Assembly: GCF_003047295.1 (NCBI RefSeq)
Contig: NZ_PZYZ01000005.1
Location: 1 to 64,000, forward strand
DNA from: Nocardioides sediminis
GTDB taxonomy: Bacteria > Actinomycetota > Actinomycetes > Propionibacteriales > Nocardioidaceae
Direction of reading: 5' to 3'
Length of the DNA: 64,000 nucleotides
Every line of letters begins with the position of its first letter. Positions within the stretch are counted from its first letter, which is position 1. The translations under genes and the position numbers were made by a program. The notes beneath the pieces were generated by a model that saw only the letters and a program-made list of their open reading frames with translations, made no database searches and was not told the DNA's origin. Of this stretch, positions 38,578 through 46,638 are shown in pieces.

Positions 38578-39348
38578 TCAGTCGCCGACCTTCTCGGCGG
38601 CCTCGGTGGCAGCCTGGGCCGCGTTGGACGCGGTCTTCTTGGCCGCGGTGGCGGTGGCCTTGGCGCTGCTCTGCGCGGTGGAGGTCGCCTTGGCGGGGGC
38701 CTTGCGGGCCGGGGCCTTCTTGGCGGCGGTCTTGGTGGCGGGCGCCGAGGTGGTGCTCTTGGCGGCGGCCGTCTTGGTGGTGCTCTTCTTCGCCGTGCTC
38801 TTCTTGGCGGCCGTCTTGCGGGCGGTCGCGGTCTTCTTGGTGGCGGTGGTCTCGGCGTCCACGGCCTTCTTGGCCTGCGTGGCGGTGGTCTTGGCCTTGG
38901 TCACGGTGGTCTTCGCCGAGGCGGCGGTCGCCTGGGTCGACTGCTGGCGGCGCACGCGGCCGACGAGCGTCTCCCCGCGCTTGACCAGCTCGGCGTAGGT
39001 GTCGGTGGCCTGCGAGACGTTGTCGTCGACCAGCTTCTGGACCTTGCCGGGGTAGGCCTTGGCCTCGGCCTGGAGCTCGGCGACGCGGGACTCGATGGCC
39101 TCGCGGCGGGCCTTGGCGTCCTTGGCGAGGGCGTCGACGCGGGCGCTCACGACGGTGGTGGCGCGCTCGCGAAGGGCCTTGGGGTCGCCGGCGGTCTTCT
39201 GCACGTCGGCGACGCGGGCGGTGACGTCCTTCTGGACGCCCGCGATGCGGGTCTGGGTCTCGGTGACGAGGTCGCGGACGACCTCGACGGCGAGGTCGGT
39301 GACGCCGACGTAGGCGTACACGGGCTTCGGGAGGGTGCTCTTGGCCAT
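38578..39348 (-). CDS. HbhA-like/histone-like Lys-Ala-rich protein
   Basis: The 256-residue protein has an N-terminal part (about 1-140) resembling heparin-binding haemagglutinin HbhA: PKPVYAYVGVTDLAVEVVRD, then a long amphipathic coiled coil. The C-terminal tail (about 150-256) is a low-complexity run of Lys, Ala and Thr (repeated TAAKK and ARKAPAK units), which is very basic. In mycobacteria HbhA mediates adhesion and aggregation. The basic tail could equally bind DNA or acidic surface polymer. It follows the Xre gene on the same strand. Confidence 0.82.
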   Translation of the reverse strand: MAKSTLPKPVYAYVGVTDLAVEVVRDLVTETQTRIAGVQKDVTARVADVQKTAGDPKALRERATTVVSARVDALAKDAKARREAIESRVAELQAEAKAYPGKVQKLVDDNVSQATDTYAELVKRGETLVGRVRRQQSTQATAASAKTTVTKAKTTATQAKKAVDAETTATKKTATARKTAAKKSTAKKSTTKTAAAKSTTSAPATKTAAKKAPARKAPAKATSTAQSSAKATATAAKKTASNAAQAATEAAEKVGD

Positions 39349-39376
39349 GGTGGTGCTCCTTCTTCTCTGTGGGGTG

Positions 39377-39409
39377 CCGACCCGATCGCGGTGATCGTGG
39401 CCGGGTCGG
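39377..39409. terminator. Hairpin between Xre regulator and HbhA-like gene
   Basis: CCGACCCG (39377-39384) pairs with CGGGTCGG (39402-39409). The loop contains a smaller GATC/GATC pair. It lies directly after the regulator's stop and before the HbhA-like start and may attenuate read-through. It has no T-run. Confidence 0.5.
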
Positions 39410-39410
39410 A

Positions 39411-39803
39411 TCAGGACTGCTCGCCCGCTTGCCCCGCCTGCCCTGCGTTGAGGGCGAGGAAGGAGGCGTAGACGTCCAGCAGGGACTGCTTCTGCCGCTC
39501 GGTCAGGCCGGTGTCGGCCAGGACGGCCAGCTCGACCGACCCCCCGACGCCGGGCTCGGGGCTCACGATCCCCGCGCGGACGTAGAGCTGCTCGGCCGAG
39601 ATCCGCAGCGCCTTGGCGATCTGCTGCAGGACCTCGGCAGAGGGGCGGCGCAGACCACGCTCGATCTGGCTGAGGTAGGGGTTGCTGACGCCGACCTGCT
39701 CGGCGAGCTGCCGCAGGGAGAGTCGCGACGCGAGCCGCTGCTCCCTGAGGAAGTCACCGAGGGACTCGACGACGGTCTTCCCGTCCTTGCTGCCCTTGCT
39801 CAT
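39411..39803 (-). CDS. Xre family helix-turn-helix regulator
   Basis: The 130-residue protein has an Xre-type helix-turn-helix (about 15-70, LGDFLREQRLASRLSLRQLAEQVGVSNPYLSQIERGLRRP, then SAEVLQQIAKAL). It resembles the Rv0474-type regulator that sits beside hbhA in mycobacteria. The C-terminal part is helical and may dimerise. The operator-like dyad at 39814-39831 overlaps its own promoter, so autorepression is likely. The downstream HbhA-like gene may be a target through read-through or its own promoter. Confidence 0.92.
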   Translation of the reverse strand: MSKGSKDGKTVVESLGDFLREQRLASRLSLRQLAEQVGVSNPYLSQIERGLRRPSAEVLQQIAKALRISAEQLYVRAGIVSPEPGVGGSVELAVLADTGLTERQKQSLLDVYASFLALNAGQAGQAGEQS

Positions 39804-39813
39804 GTCTCCATAG

Positions 39814-39831
39814 TGCTAACACCAGTTAGCA
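39814..39831. promoter_or_regulatory. Autoregulatory operator of the Xre gene
   Basis: A perfect dyad TGCTAAC-ACCA-GTTAGCA lies upstream of the Xre ATG (39803). On the minus strand a possible -35 (TTGCAT, 39834-39839) and -10 (CACTAT, 39810-39815) flank it with an 18-base spacer, so a bound dimer would block polymerase. It is AT-richer than its surroundings. Confidence 0.7.
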
Positions 39832-39896
39832 GAATGCAAACTCCTCGGGCGTGAGTGGCCTCACACTCCCGACCAGGACTGGGAGATCGCTGCTAG

Positions 39897-40856
39897 CTAC
39901 CAGCTCGCGCGGATCTCCCCCACCGGCTCCCCGCCGCCCAGCAGCAGGTGCTCGCCCGTGCGTCGTACGGCGTCCGCGTCCACGCCCTCGAGCTCGAGGA
40001 CACCCGAGCGGCGCATCGCCTCGGCCATCAGCACCGGGCGCACCCGCGGGGCGCCGTCGTCGGTCTTGAGCGCGAACGCGCGCCCGTCCGGCAGGGCGAC
40101 GGCGTAGCAGGACTCGGCCCCGGCCTTGCCGATCGCGCCCGGGATCGCGGTCAGCAGCGCGAGCTCGTCGCGCCGCGTCCCCGAGACGTACGCCGGGTGC
40201 TCGCGGATCGCGTCCGCCACCCGGCGCTCGGGCCCGTCGGTCGCCACCGCCAGGGTCCGGAAGGCGCGGGCGAGCCCGACCAGGGAGGTGGAGAGCAGCG
40301 GCGCCCCGCAGCCGTCGACCGCCACGGTGGTCACGGGCTCGCCGGTCAGCTCGGCGAAGGTCTCGGCGATCGCCCTCTGCAGCGGGTGGTCGGGGGCCAG
40401 GTAGGTCTCGACCGGCCAGCCGTTGAGGACGCAGGTGGCGAGCATGGCCGCGTGCTTGCCGGAGCAGTTCATCAGGATCGGCGTCCGGGCACCGCCGCCG
40501 CGGACCACCTCGTCGCGCGCCTGGTCGTCGATCGGGTAGTCCGGTGGCGTCTGGAGGGCGTCCTCGGTCAGCCCGGCGGAGGCGAGGATGCGCCGCGCTC
40601 CCTCGACGTGGAACGGCTCGCCCGAGTGGGAGGCGCACGCCAGCGCGAGCAGGTCGGGCGGCAGGTCGAGGCCCGCGCGCACCATGGCCAGGGCCTGGAC
40701 GGGCTTGTTGCAGGAGCGCGGCAGCACCGGCTCGTCCACCACCCCGACCGACCAGTCGACGCCGCCCTCGGGGTCGAGGGCCACCACGGATCCGTAGTGG
40801 TGCCCCTCCACGAACCCCGAACGCACGATCTCGGCCACCACCACAGGACTCGACAT
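39897..40856 (-). CDS. L-asparaginase II-type (PF06089) asparaginase
   Basis: The 319-residue protein belongs to the asparaginase II family distinct from the E. coli enzymes. It has PVVVAEIVRSGFVEGHHYGSVV, the catalytic-region LPRSCNKPVQALAMV, and ASHSGEPFHVEGARRIL, then the conserved MNCSGKHAAMLATCV. Such enzymes hydrolyse asparagine to aspartate and ammonia and are structurally related to serine beta-lactamase-like folds. The ATG lies 6 nt after TAGCCT. It is divergent from the cysC fusion gene. Confidence 0.9.
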   Translation of the reverse strand: MSSPVVVAEIVRSGFVEGHHYGSVVALDPEGGVDWSVGVVDEPVLPRSCNKPVQALAMVRAGLDLPPDLLALACASHSGEPFHVEGARRILASAGLTEDALQTPPDYPIDDQARDEVVRGGGARTPILMNCSGKHAAMLATCVLNGWPVETYLAPDHPLQRAIAETFAELTGEPVTTVAVDGCGAPLLSTSLVGLARAFRTLAVATDGPERRVADAIREHPAYVSGTRRDELALLTAIPGAIGKAGAESCYAVALPDGRAFALKTDDGAPRVRPVLMAEAMRRSGVLELEGVDADAVRRTGEHLLLGGGEPVGEIRASW

Positions 40857-40862
40857 GGCTGC

Positions 40863-40890
40863 AGGCTACCGACGGCCCGACTGGCAGGAT
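40863..40890. promoter_or_regulatory. Divergent leaderless promoters of asparaginase and cysC fusion
   Basis: On the minus strand TAGCCT (40863-40868) is 6 nt from the asparaginase ATG. On the plus strand CAGGAT (40885-40890) is 6 nt from the GTG at 40897. The whole intergenic spacer is 40 bases. Confidence 0.5.
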
Positions 40891-40896
40891 TGACCC

Positions 40897-42711
40897 GTGT
40901 CGACCCCCCAGCACCACCCCAGCCCGCGCGAGCTCGACGACCTGGAGCTCCTCACCACGGGGGCCGTGCACCCGCTGACGGCGTTCAACGCGCCCGGCAG
41001 CGTGCTGACCCTCGACCTGCCGACCGAGCTGGCCGCGGCCGACGAGGTCGAGCTGGTCGACCCCGAGGGCCTGCCGCTGGCGCGCGTGGCGCCTGCGACG
41101 GGCGAGGTGACCGGGCTGACGCACGCGCAGTACGGCCCCTTCCGTCGCCTCTACCTGACCGCGCGCCAGGTCCGCGAGCAGCACGCCGGCCGCACGGTCG
41201 TGCCCGTCACCGACGCCCTCACCGCCCCGCAGCTCGAGGAGGTCCGCGGCCTCGGCCCGGCCCTGCTGCTGGTCTTCGCCGGGCACGGCACCTCCGACCT
41301 CTCCCCCGTCGCGCTGATCCGCGCCACCCTGGCCGCGGCCGACCTGCTCGACGACGCCGTCGTGGTCGTGGTGCCGCTCGCCGACCACGGCGACGCGCAG
41401 GCCGACCACGAGCTGGGCGTCCGGGTCGCCGAGACCTACGCCGGCACCGACCCCGTGCACGCCCTCTCGGACGCCGAGGATGCGCCCTACCCGCCCACCA
41501 TCCAGGCCGTCGTCGACCGCGACCTGCCCGAGCCGGGCGAGCAGGGCCTCGTGCTCTTCTTCACCGGCCTCTCGGGCAGCGGCAAGTCCACGCTGGCCCG
41601 CGCCCTGATGGACCGGGTGCTCGAGCAGGGCGAGCGGACGGTCACGAGCCTGGACGGCGACGTCGTACGCCGCCACCTCTCGGCCGGCCTCGGGTTCTCC
41701 CGGGAGGACCGGGAGACCAACATCACCCGCATCGGCTGGGTGGCCGCCGAGATCGCCCGGCACGGCGGCGTGGCGATCTGCAGCCCCATCGCGCCCTTCG
41801 CCTCCACCCGCGCCACGGTGCGCGGGATGGTCGAGGACGCCGGCGGTGAGTTCTTCCTCGTCCACGTGGCCACGCCGCTGGAGGAGTGCGAGCGCCGGGA
41901 CCGCAAGGGCCTCTACGCCAAGGCCCGCCGCGGCGAGATCCCCGACTTCACCGGCATCTCCTCGCCCTACGAGGAGCCCGACGACGCCGCCGTGCGCGTC
42001 GACACGACCGGCCGGACGATCGAGGACGCCCTCGACGACGTCCTGGAGGCGCTGGCCGCCACCGGCCACCTCGACCTCGCCCCGACTCCGGCGGTCGAGC
42101 CCCGAGCCGCGGTCTCACCGCTGCGGGAGGAGCAGGGCACGACCTCCGCGCTGGTCGAGCAGCGAGGGACGAGTGTGTCGAAACCGACCCCGGACACCGG
42201 CCCCATCCGGGTCCTCTTCGTCTGCACCGCCAACATCTGCCGCTCGGCCTGGCTCGAGCAGGCCGCCCGCGGCCTGGCGAGGGACGGCCTCGAGTTCTCC
42301 AGCGCGGGGACGCACGGCTTCGACTCCCACCCGATGGACGTCGTGATGTCCGGCACCCTCGACTCGGCCGACGACACCTTCCGGAGCCGCCGGCTCACCC
42401 GCGACCTCATCGACGACGCCGACCTCGTGCTCACCGCCGAGCGCAGCCACCGCGCCTTCATCCTCGAGGAGCACCCCCAGGCGCTGCGCAAGGTCTTCAC
42501 CCTCGGCCAGTTCGCCCGGGCCGCCGAGGCCCATCCCGACCTCCGCGGCCGCGAGCTGCTCGCGACGGCGGGCCAGCGGCGTGCGGCGCCCCTCCCCGAG
42601 GACGACATCGACGACCCCTACCGGCGCGGGAATGCGGCGGCTGCGGCCGCAGCGGGCAAGATGTCGACAATGTTGAGCGTGATTGTGGAAGCGCTCGCCG
42701 AGGAGGACTGA
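40897..42711 (+). CDS. cysC: APS kinase (CysC) fused to low-molecular-weight protein tyrosine phosphatase
   Basis: The 604-residue protein has three parts. Residues 1-210 resemble the N-terminal part of ATP sulfurylase (TGAVHPLTAF, LTHAQYGPFRRLYLTARQVRE) without an obvious active site. Residues about 215-395 are APS kinase with Walker A GLSGSGKST (224-232), SLDGDVVRRHLSAGLGFS and the RKGLYAKARRGEI loop. After a low-complexity linker (400-435), residues about 437-604 are a LMW phosphatase with CTANICRS (nucleophile C443, R449) and the general acid Asp573 in DIDDPYR. CysC makes PAPS. The phosphatase may act on the product PAP or on tyrosine kinases; this is inference. The GTG start is leaderless. 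Confidence 0.9.
   Translation: MSTPQHHPSPRELDDLELLTTGAVHPLTAFNAPGSVLTLDLPTELAAADEVELVDPEGLPLARVAPATGEVTGLTHAQYGPFRRLYLTARQVREQHAGRTVVPVTDALTAPQLEEVRGLGPALLLVFAGHGTSDLSPVALIRATLAAADLLDDAVVVVVPLADHGDAQADHELGVRVAETYAGTDPVHALSDAEDAPYPPTIQAVVDRDLPEPGEQGLVLFFTGLSGSGKSTLARALMDRVLEQGERTVTSLDGDVVRRHLSAGLGFSREDRETNITRIGWVAAEIARHGGVAICSPIAPFASTRATVRGMVEDAGGEFFLVHVATPLEECERRDRKGLYAKARRGEIPDFTGISSPYEEPDDAAVRVDTTGRTIEDALDDVLEALAATGHLDLAPTPAVEPRAAVSPLREEQGTTSALVEQRGTSVSKPTPDTGPIRVLFVCTANICRSAWLEQAARGLARDGLEFSSAGTHGFDSHPMDVVMSGTLDSADDTFRSRRLTRDLIDDADLVLTAERSHRAFILEEHPQALRKVFTLGQFARAAEAHPDLRGRELLATAGQRRAAPLPEDDIDDPYRRGNAAAAAAAGKMSTMLSVIVEALAEED
42143..42190 (+). repeat. REP-like segment encoding the CysC-phosphatase linker
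   Basis: The stretch GCTGGTCGAGCAGCGAGGG and the following TGTGTCGAAACC resemble a palindromic intergenic repeat (GGTTTCGA...CTCGACCAGC type) that I recall as common in Nocardioides-like genomes. Here it is read in frame as SALVEQRGTSVSKP between the two enzyme domains. The identification is from memory and uncertain. Confidence 0.4.
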
Positions 42712-43718
42712 TGGCCGAGCTGCTCACCCTGACCGCCCTGTCGATCCTGGTGGCGGGGTTCGTCGTGGGCATCGTCGTCGGGCTGACCGGCATGGGCGGC
42801 GGCGCGCTGATGACGCCGGCCCTGCTCTTCCTGGGCGTGGGCGAGGCGGCGACCGTGGTCACCGCCGACCTGACGGCGGCGGCCGTCTACAAGACCGGCG
42901 GCGCGATCGTGCACCAGCGCGAGGGCTCGCCCAACATGCAGCTGGCCAAGTGGCTGATGATCGGGTCGATCCCGATGGCCCTGCTGGGGCCCCACCTCAT
43001 CGCGTGGTTCACCGACGACGCCGAGCAGCTCAACCACGTGCTGGTCATCTGCATCGGCTTCGCGCTGCTCCTCGCCGCGGCGACCTACGCCCTGCGGCTC
43101 TACGTCAACCTGCGGCGCGTGCGCTCCGGCACCCACGTCCACGACGACAACCCCGCCATCCGCGTGGTCCCGACCCTGCTCGTCGGCATGCTCGGCGGCC
43201 TGCTCGTCGGCATCACCAGCGTCGGCTCCGGCTCGGTGATCATGATCGCCCTGCTGATGCTCTACCCCGGCCTGTCGGCGGTGAAGCTGGTCGGCACCGA
43301 CCTGGTGCAGGCGGTGCCGCTGGTGCTGGCCGCCGCCATCTCCAACATCGCCCTGCACGGGATCGACTGGGGCATCCTGGTCCCGCTGCTCATCGGGTCC
43401 GTCCCCGGCACCATCCTCGGCTCCAAGCTGGCCCCGCGCGTGCCGCAGTCCTTCATCCGGCGTGGCATCGTCGTCGTGCTGACCATGAGCGGCGTAGCCC
43501 TGCTCGACAAGTCCGGCTGGGCGCCGCTGGGCGTGGAGGAGACGCACCCGTTCCTGATCGCCGGCGTCGGCCTGGCCGTCCTGCTGGTCCTGCCGATCGT
43601 CTGGGGCTTCCTGCGCCGGTCGCAGGGCCTGCCGATGTTCGGCTCCCCTACCATCGCCGAGCTCGAGGACCCGGACTACACGCCGGGCGTCATCGGGATG
43701 AAGCGCACCGGTCGCTGA
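42711..43718 (+). CDS. TauE/SafE family sulfite/sulfonate exporter (TSUP)
   Basis: The 335-residue membrane protein has about eight transmembrane helices and the TSUP pattern GIVVGLTGMGGGALMTPALL with the repeated half GGLLVGITSVGSGSVIMIALL. Members export sulfite, sulfoacetate or other organosulfur anions. Its ATG overlaps the stop of the cysC fusion (TGATG), which places it in a sulfur-handling operon. The C-terminus is charged and cytoplasmic (SPTIAELEDPDYTPGVIG). Confidence 0.88.
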   Translation: MAELLTLTALSILVAGFVVGIVVGLTGMGGGALMTPALLFLGVGEAATVVTADLTAAAVYKTGGAIVHQREGSPNMQLAKWLMIGSIPMALLGPHLIAWFTDDAEQLNHVLVICIGFALLLAAATYALRLYVNLRRVRSGTHVHDDNPAIRVVPTLLVGMLGGLLVGITSVGSGSVIMIALLMLYPGLSAVKLVGTDLVQAVPLVLAAAISNIALHGIDWGILVPLLIGSVPGTILGSKLAPRVPQSFIRRGIVVVLTMSGVALLDKSGWAPLGVEETHPFLIAGVGLAVLLVLPIVWGFLRRSQGLPMFGSPTIAELEDPDYTPGVIGMKRTGR

Positions 43719-43729
43719 CGGCGGTCAGC
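43714..43729. terminator. Hairpin over convergent stop codons
   Basis: GCTGAC-GGCG-GTCAGC is a perfect 6-bp stem. It contains the stop of the TauE/SafE gene and the stop of the convergent DUF4012 gene. Confidence 0.5.
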
Positions 43730-45458
43730 AGGACGAGGCGAAGCGCTCGTCGTTGTCCCCGGGCAGCACGCCCGGGGTGAGCCCGAGCAGCCCGTCACCG
43801 GTCTGGCCCGGACCGGTGGACATCCGCCACTCGACCACGACGTCCTCGCCGCCGAGGAGCACCGACTGGCTGGCCACCGGGCGTCCGTCGAGGTCGACGA
43901 CGGTGAGCGGGGTGGCCTCCCGGCCGTCGACGCGCACGTCGTCCACCGTCCCCCCGTGGGGTCCATGCAGGTGCACGGACACCGACTGGAGGCCGGGCTG
44001 GACGCCGCTCACCCCGCTGCCGGTGACGTAGGTCGGCAGGGTGGCCGCGACCGCGGGGTCGATGTCCTGTGAGAGCGTCATCGAGCCGGTGAGGACCTGC
44101 CGGTCGCCCTCGCAGCTGGTGGCCCGCACGTCCGCGTCGTAGCGCAGGAAGTAGGACATCTTCGCCCCGGTGCGGTCGTCGAGGGACACGTCGACGTGCG
44201 GGGTGGCGCCGTCGTCCTGGGTCAGCAGGCCGGCCGCGCTCGTCCCGTCGATGGTCCTCTGCTCGGCCGCGTGGACGCTGGACACGAGGAGGCGGTCCTC
44301 CCGCGCGGCCCGGGTGAGCCCGCGGGCGAACTCCATCGGGTCGGCCAGGTCCCTGGTCCCGGCGTCGAAGATGGCGCGCGCCGCCTGCTGGAAGTAGGCG
44401 TCCTGGGCGCTCTCCGGCAGCTCGACGTAGGCCCGGTGGAGCAGGGTGGCGGCGGCGTTGTCGGCGGTGATGGTGGTGTCCGCCACGGTGACCGGACCGG
44501 TGCCTGCCAGCAGGTAGGACAGCGCGACCGGGTCGATCGCCACGACGCCGTCGAGCCGGCGTCCGGGGTGCCGCTCCTCCCAGCGCTGCCTCATCAGCGC
44601 GGCGGCCCGGGGGAAGTGCGGGCTGGAGGTCGCGTCCGTGAAGGTCGCTCCCAGCCGGGCGCCGTAGACGGCCTGCTCGGCCGGGCTCGTCGCCAGTGGT
44701 GGCGTGCGCCGGCCCATCTCCTCCCCCGTGCCCTGGGAGAGCATCTGCAGCCGGCCGGACTCGGCGACCACCTCGGCGAAGCTGCCGGGCAGGCCGCCGC
44801 TGCCCCGGATCTCCGCGTTGTTCTGGAACACCAGGAGGTAGCGCCGCGGACCGTCGCCCCCGAGCATGGACGGCAGCAGCGACACCGCGGTCCGGGCCGA
44901 GCCGAGCCCCGAGGCGATGTCGTCGACGGCGTCGACGTACTCCTCGTAGCGGCTCTTCAGCGGGGCGGCGAAGCCGTCGGTGTCGACGTCCGCCACCTCG
45001 TCGGACGCCCGGCTCGCGGCGGCGTGCGCGACCCCGACCGGCGTCTGGAGGTCGCGCACCACCTCCAGGTCGATGCCGTCGTCGGAGTGCACGGCCCCCA
45101 CCAGCTCCGACGTACGCCGCAGCGGTTCGACGGCGCCGCTCGCGAGGTCGTCCAGCGACCGGGCGAGCGCGCGTACGCCTACCGCGTCGTCTCCCCACAC
45201 GGGCGCGGCGGTGAGCACGCCCCACACCATCCCCTCGGTGCGCTCCGCAGCGGCGCGTGCCTCGCGGGCCAGGTCGGTGCCGGCCTCGTCCGCGGCCTCC
45301 TCGTCCACCCCGTCCAGAGCGGTGCGCAGGACCTGGACGTGCTGCTCGGCGGCCTGGAGATGGTTCCTGACCTGCCACGCCTGCCACCCGGCATAGAGCG
45401 CGAACGCGACGAGCAGCAGGGCCAGCAGCCCCAGCAGCGCCATCCCCCGTCGGACCAT
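43725..45458 (-). CDS. Second DUF4012 domain-containing protein
   Basis: The 577-residue protein has an N-terminal membrane helix (about 4-25), a helical region with probable coiled coil (DEEAADEAGTDLAREARAAAER), and the DUF4012 core: GPRRYLLVFQNNAEIRGSGGLPGSF, the conserved PHFPRAAALMRQRWEERH and VVAIDPVALSYLLAGTGPV. It is closer to the canonical DUF4012 form (FQNNAEIRGSGG) than the protein at 34666-36561. Two cysteines near the C-terminus may form a disulfide. The function is unknown; its family occurs in cell-envelope polysaccharide loci. Confidence 0.87.
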   Translation of the reverse strand: MVRRGMALLGLLALLLVAFALYAGWQAWQVRNHLQAAEQHVQVLRTALDGVDEEAADEAGTDLAREARAAAERTEGMVWGVLTAAPVWGDDAVGVRALARSLDDLASGAVEPLRRTSELVGAVHSDDGIDLEVVRDLQTPVGVAHAAASRASDEVADVDTDGFAAPLKSRYEEYVDAVDDIASGLGSARTAVSLLPSMLGGDGPRRYLLVFQNNAEIRGSGGLPGSFAEVVAESGRLQMLSQGTGEEMGRRTPPLATSPAEQAVYGARLGATFTDATSSPHFPRAAALMRQRWEERHPGRRLDGVVAIDPVALSYLLAGTGPVTVADTTITADNAAATLLHRAYVELPESAQDAYFQQAARAIFDAGTRDLADPMEFARGLTRAAREDRLLVSSVHAAEQRTIDGTSAAGLLTQDDGATPHVDVSLDDRTGAKMSYFLRYDADVRATSCEGDRQVLTGSMTLSQDIDPAVAATLPTYVTGSGVSGVQPGLQSVSVHLHGPHGGTVDDVRVDGREATPLTVVDLDGRPVASQSVLLGGEDVVVEWRMSTGPGQTGDGLLGLTPGVLPGDNDERFASSC

Positions 45459-45568
45459 GACCGATGATCACCGCGCGCGCGACGTCCATGACGCGTCTGG
45501 TCTAGTCATCCCCAATTCAGGTCAGGCCGGGTTGCCGGGCCGCCCCGGCCCGACCGCGGCGGAGGATC

Positions 45569-46624
45569 GTGGGTGGCGTGTCGACCGTCCGACCCGTGCT
45601 CCGTGCAGCGCTGACGGCAGCGCTGGTCGCCACGCTGCTGTCCTGCGGCGGTGGTGACGACGAGGGAGCGGACGAGGCGTCCACCGAGCCTCCGACCGCG
45701 GCGGCGGAGGCGACGGCCACTCCGGAGGTGACCTACCTGCCCGAGGGGGACCTTCCGGACCCCCTGACGCTGAAGGACGTCGACGGCCGCACGATCCCCG
45801 CGAAGCCGTTCGCCGACTTCGCCGTCGCGACCGGCGACGGGGTCTGGGTGACGGGGGTGCAACCGGGAGCCGTGCGGTACGACGACGTCTCCGGCGACAT
45901 CACCGCGCGCACCCCCGTCCGCGGCTCCGTCGGCCAGGCACTCGAGGAGTCCGGCGGCGAGGTCCTCGTGCCAACGGGCGGACCCAGCGCCCTCCTGCGC
46001 CTCGACGCGGTGAACGGCGAGGTGCGGTCCCGGGTGCCGCTTCCCGGCAGCCCGGTGTCGGAGGGAGTCGTGGGGGCGGACGACGACGCGGCGTACGTCC
46101 TCGTGGATCCCATGACCCCCACGATCGCCGTGGTGGAGGGCGACCGTGTCACCGACACGATCCCGGCCCCGACGGCCGCCACCGCGGTCCGGGCCGCCTT
46201 CGGGGCGCTGTGGGTGCCGACGAGCCTGCACGCGGTCGAGCGCCTCGACCTGGCGTCGGACGAGTGGACGACCATCCCCACCGGTCCCCGGCCACGGTTC
46301 CTCGACGTCGGCTTCGGTGCGGTGTGGGTGATGAACCAGGGCGACGGCTCCGTGACGCGCATCGACGCCCAGACGGCGGAGACCGAGGCCGTCCCCGTGA
46401 CGGGCGAGGCCATCGGCGGTGGCGACCTGACGACCGGCGCCGGGGCCGTGTGGCTGCGCACCGACACCGCGGTCGCCCGGATCGACCCGGACTCCCGCGC
46501 CGTGACCCACTGGATCGACCTGCCGCCCGGCAGCGGGAGCGTGGCCGCCACCGACCGCGCCCTGTGGATCACCAACCACGACCATCTCGCCGTGCACCAG
46601 GTGCCGCTACCGCTCCCCCGCTGA
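45569..46624 (+). CDS. Secreted lipoprotein with beta-propeller-like repeats
   Basis: The 351-residue protein has a lipoprotein signal peptide ending in the lipobox LLSC (cysteine near residue 26), then an acidic Thr/Glu/Pro linker. Residues about 65-351 contain repeated GDGVWVTGVQPG, GALWVPTSL, GAVWVMNQGDGSVTRID and AGAVWLRTD units, typical of streptogramin lyase-like (Vgb) beta-propellers. No catalytic assignment is made. Either of two GTG codons (45569, 45578) could be the start. The gene is divergent from the second DUF4012 gene. Confidence 0.8.
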   Translation: MGGVSTVRPVLRAALTAALVATLLSCGGGDDEGADEASTEPPTAAAEATATPEVTYLPEGDLPDPLTLKDVDGRTIPAKPFADFAVATGDGVWVTGVQPGAVRYDDVSGDITARTPVRGSVGQALEESGGEVLVPTGGPSALLRLDAVNGEVRSRVPLPGSPVSEGVVGADDDAAYVLVDPMTPTIAVVEGDRVTDTIPAPTAATAVRAAFGALWVPTSLHAVERLDLASDEWTTIPTGPRPRFLDVGFGAVWVMNQGDGSVTRIDAQTAETEAVPVTGEAIGGGDLTTGAGAVWLRTDTAVARIDPDSRAVTHWIDLPPGSGSVAATDRALWITNHDHLAVHQVPLPLPR

Positions 46625-46638
46625 CGTGAGGACCGGGG

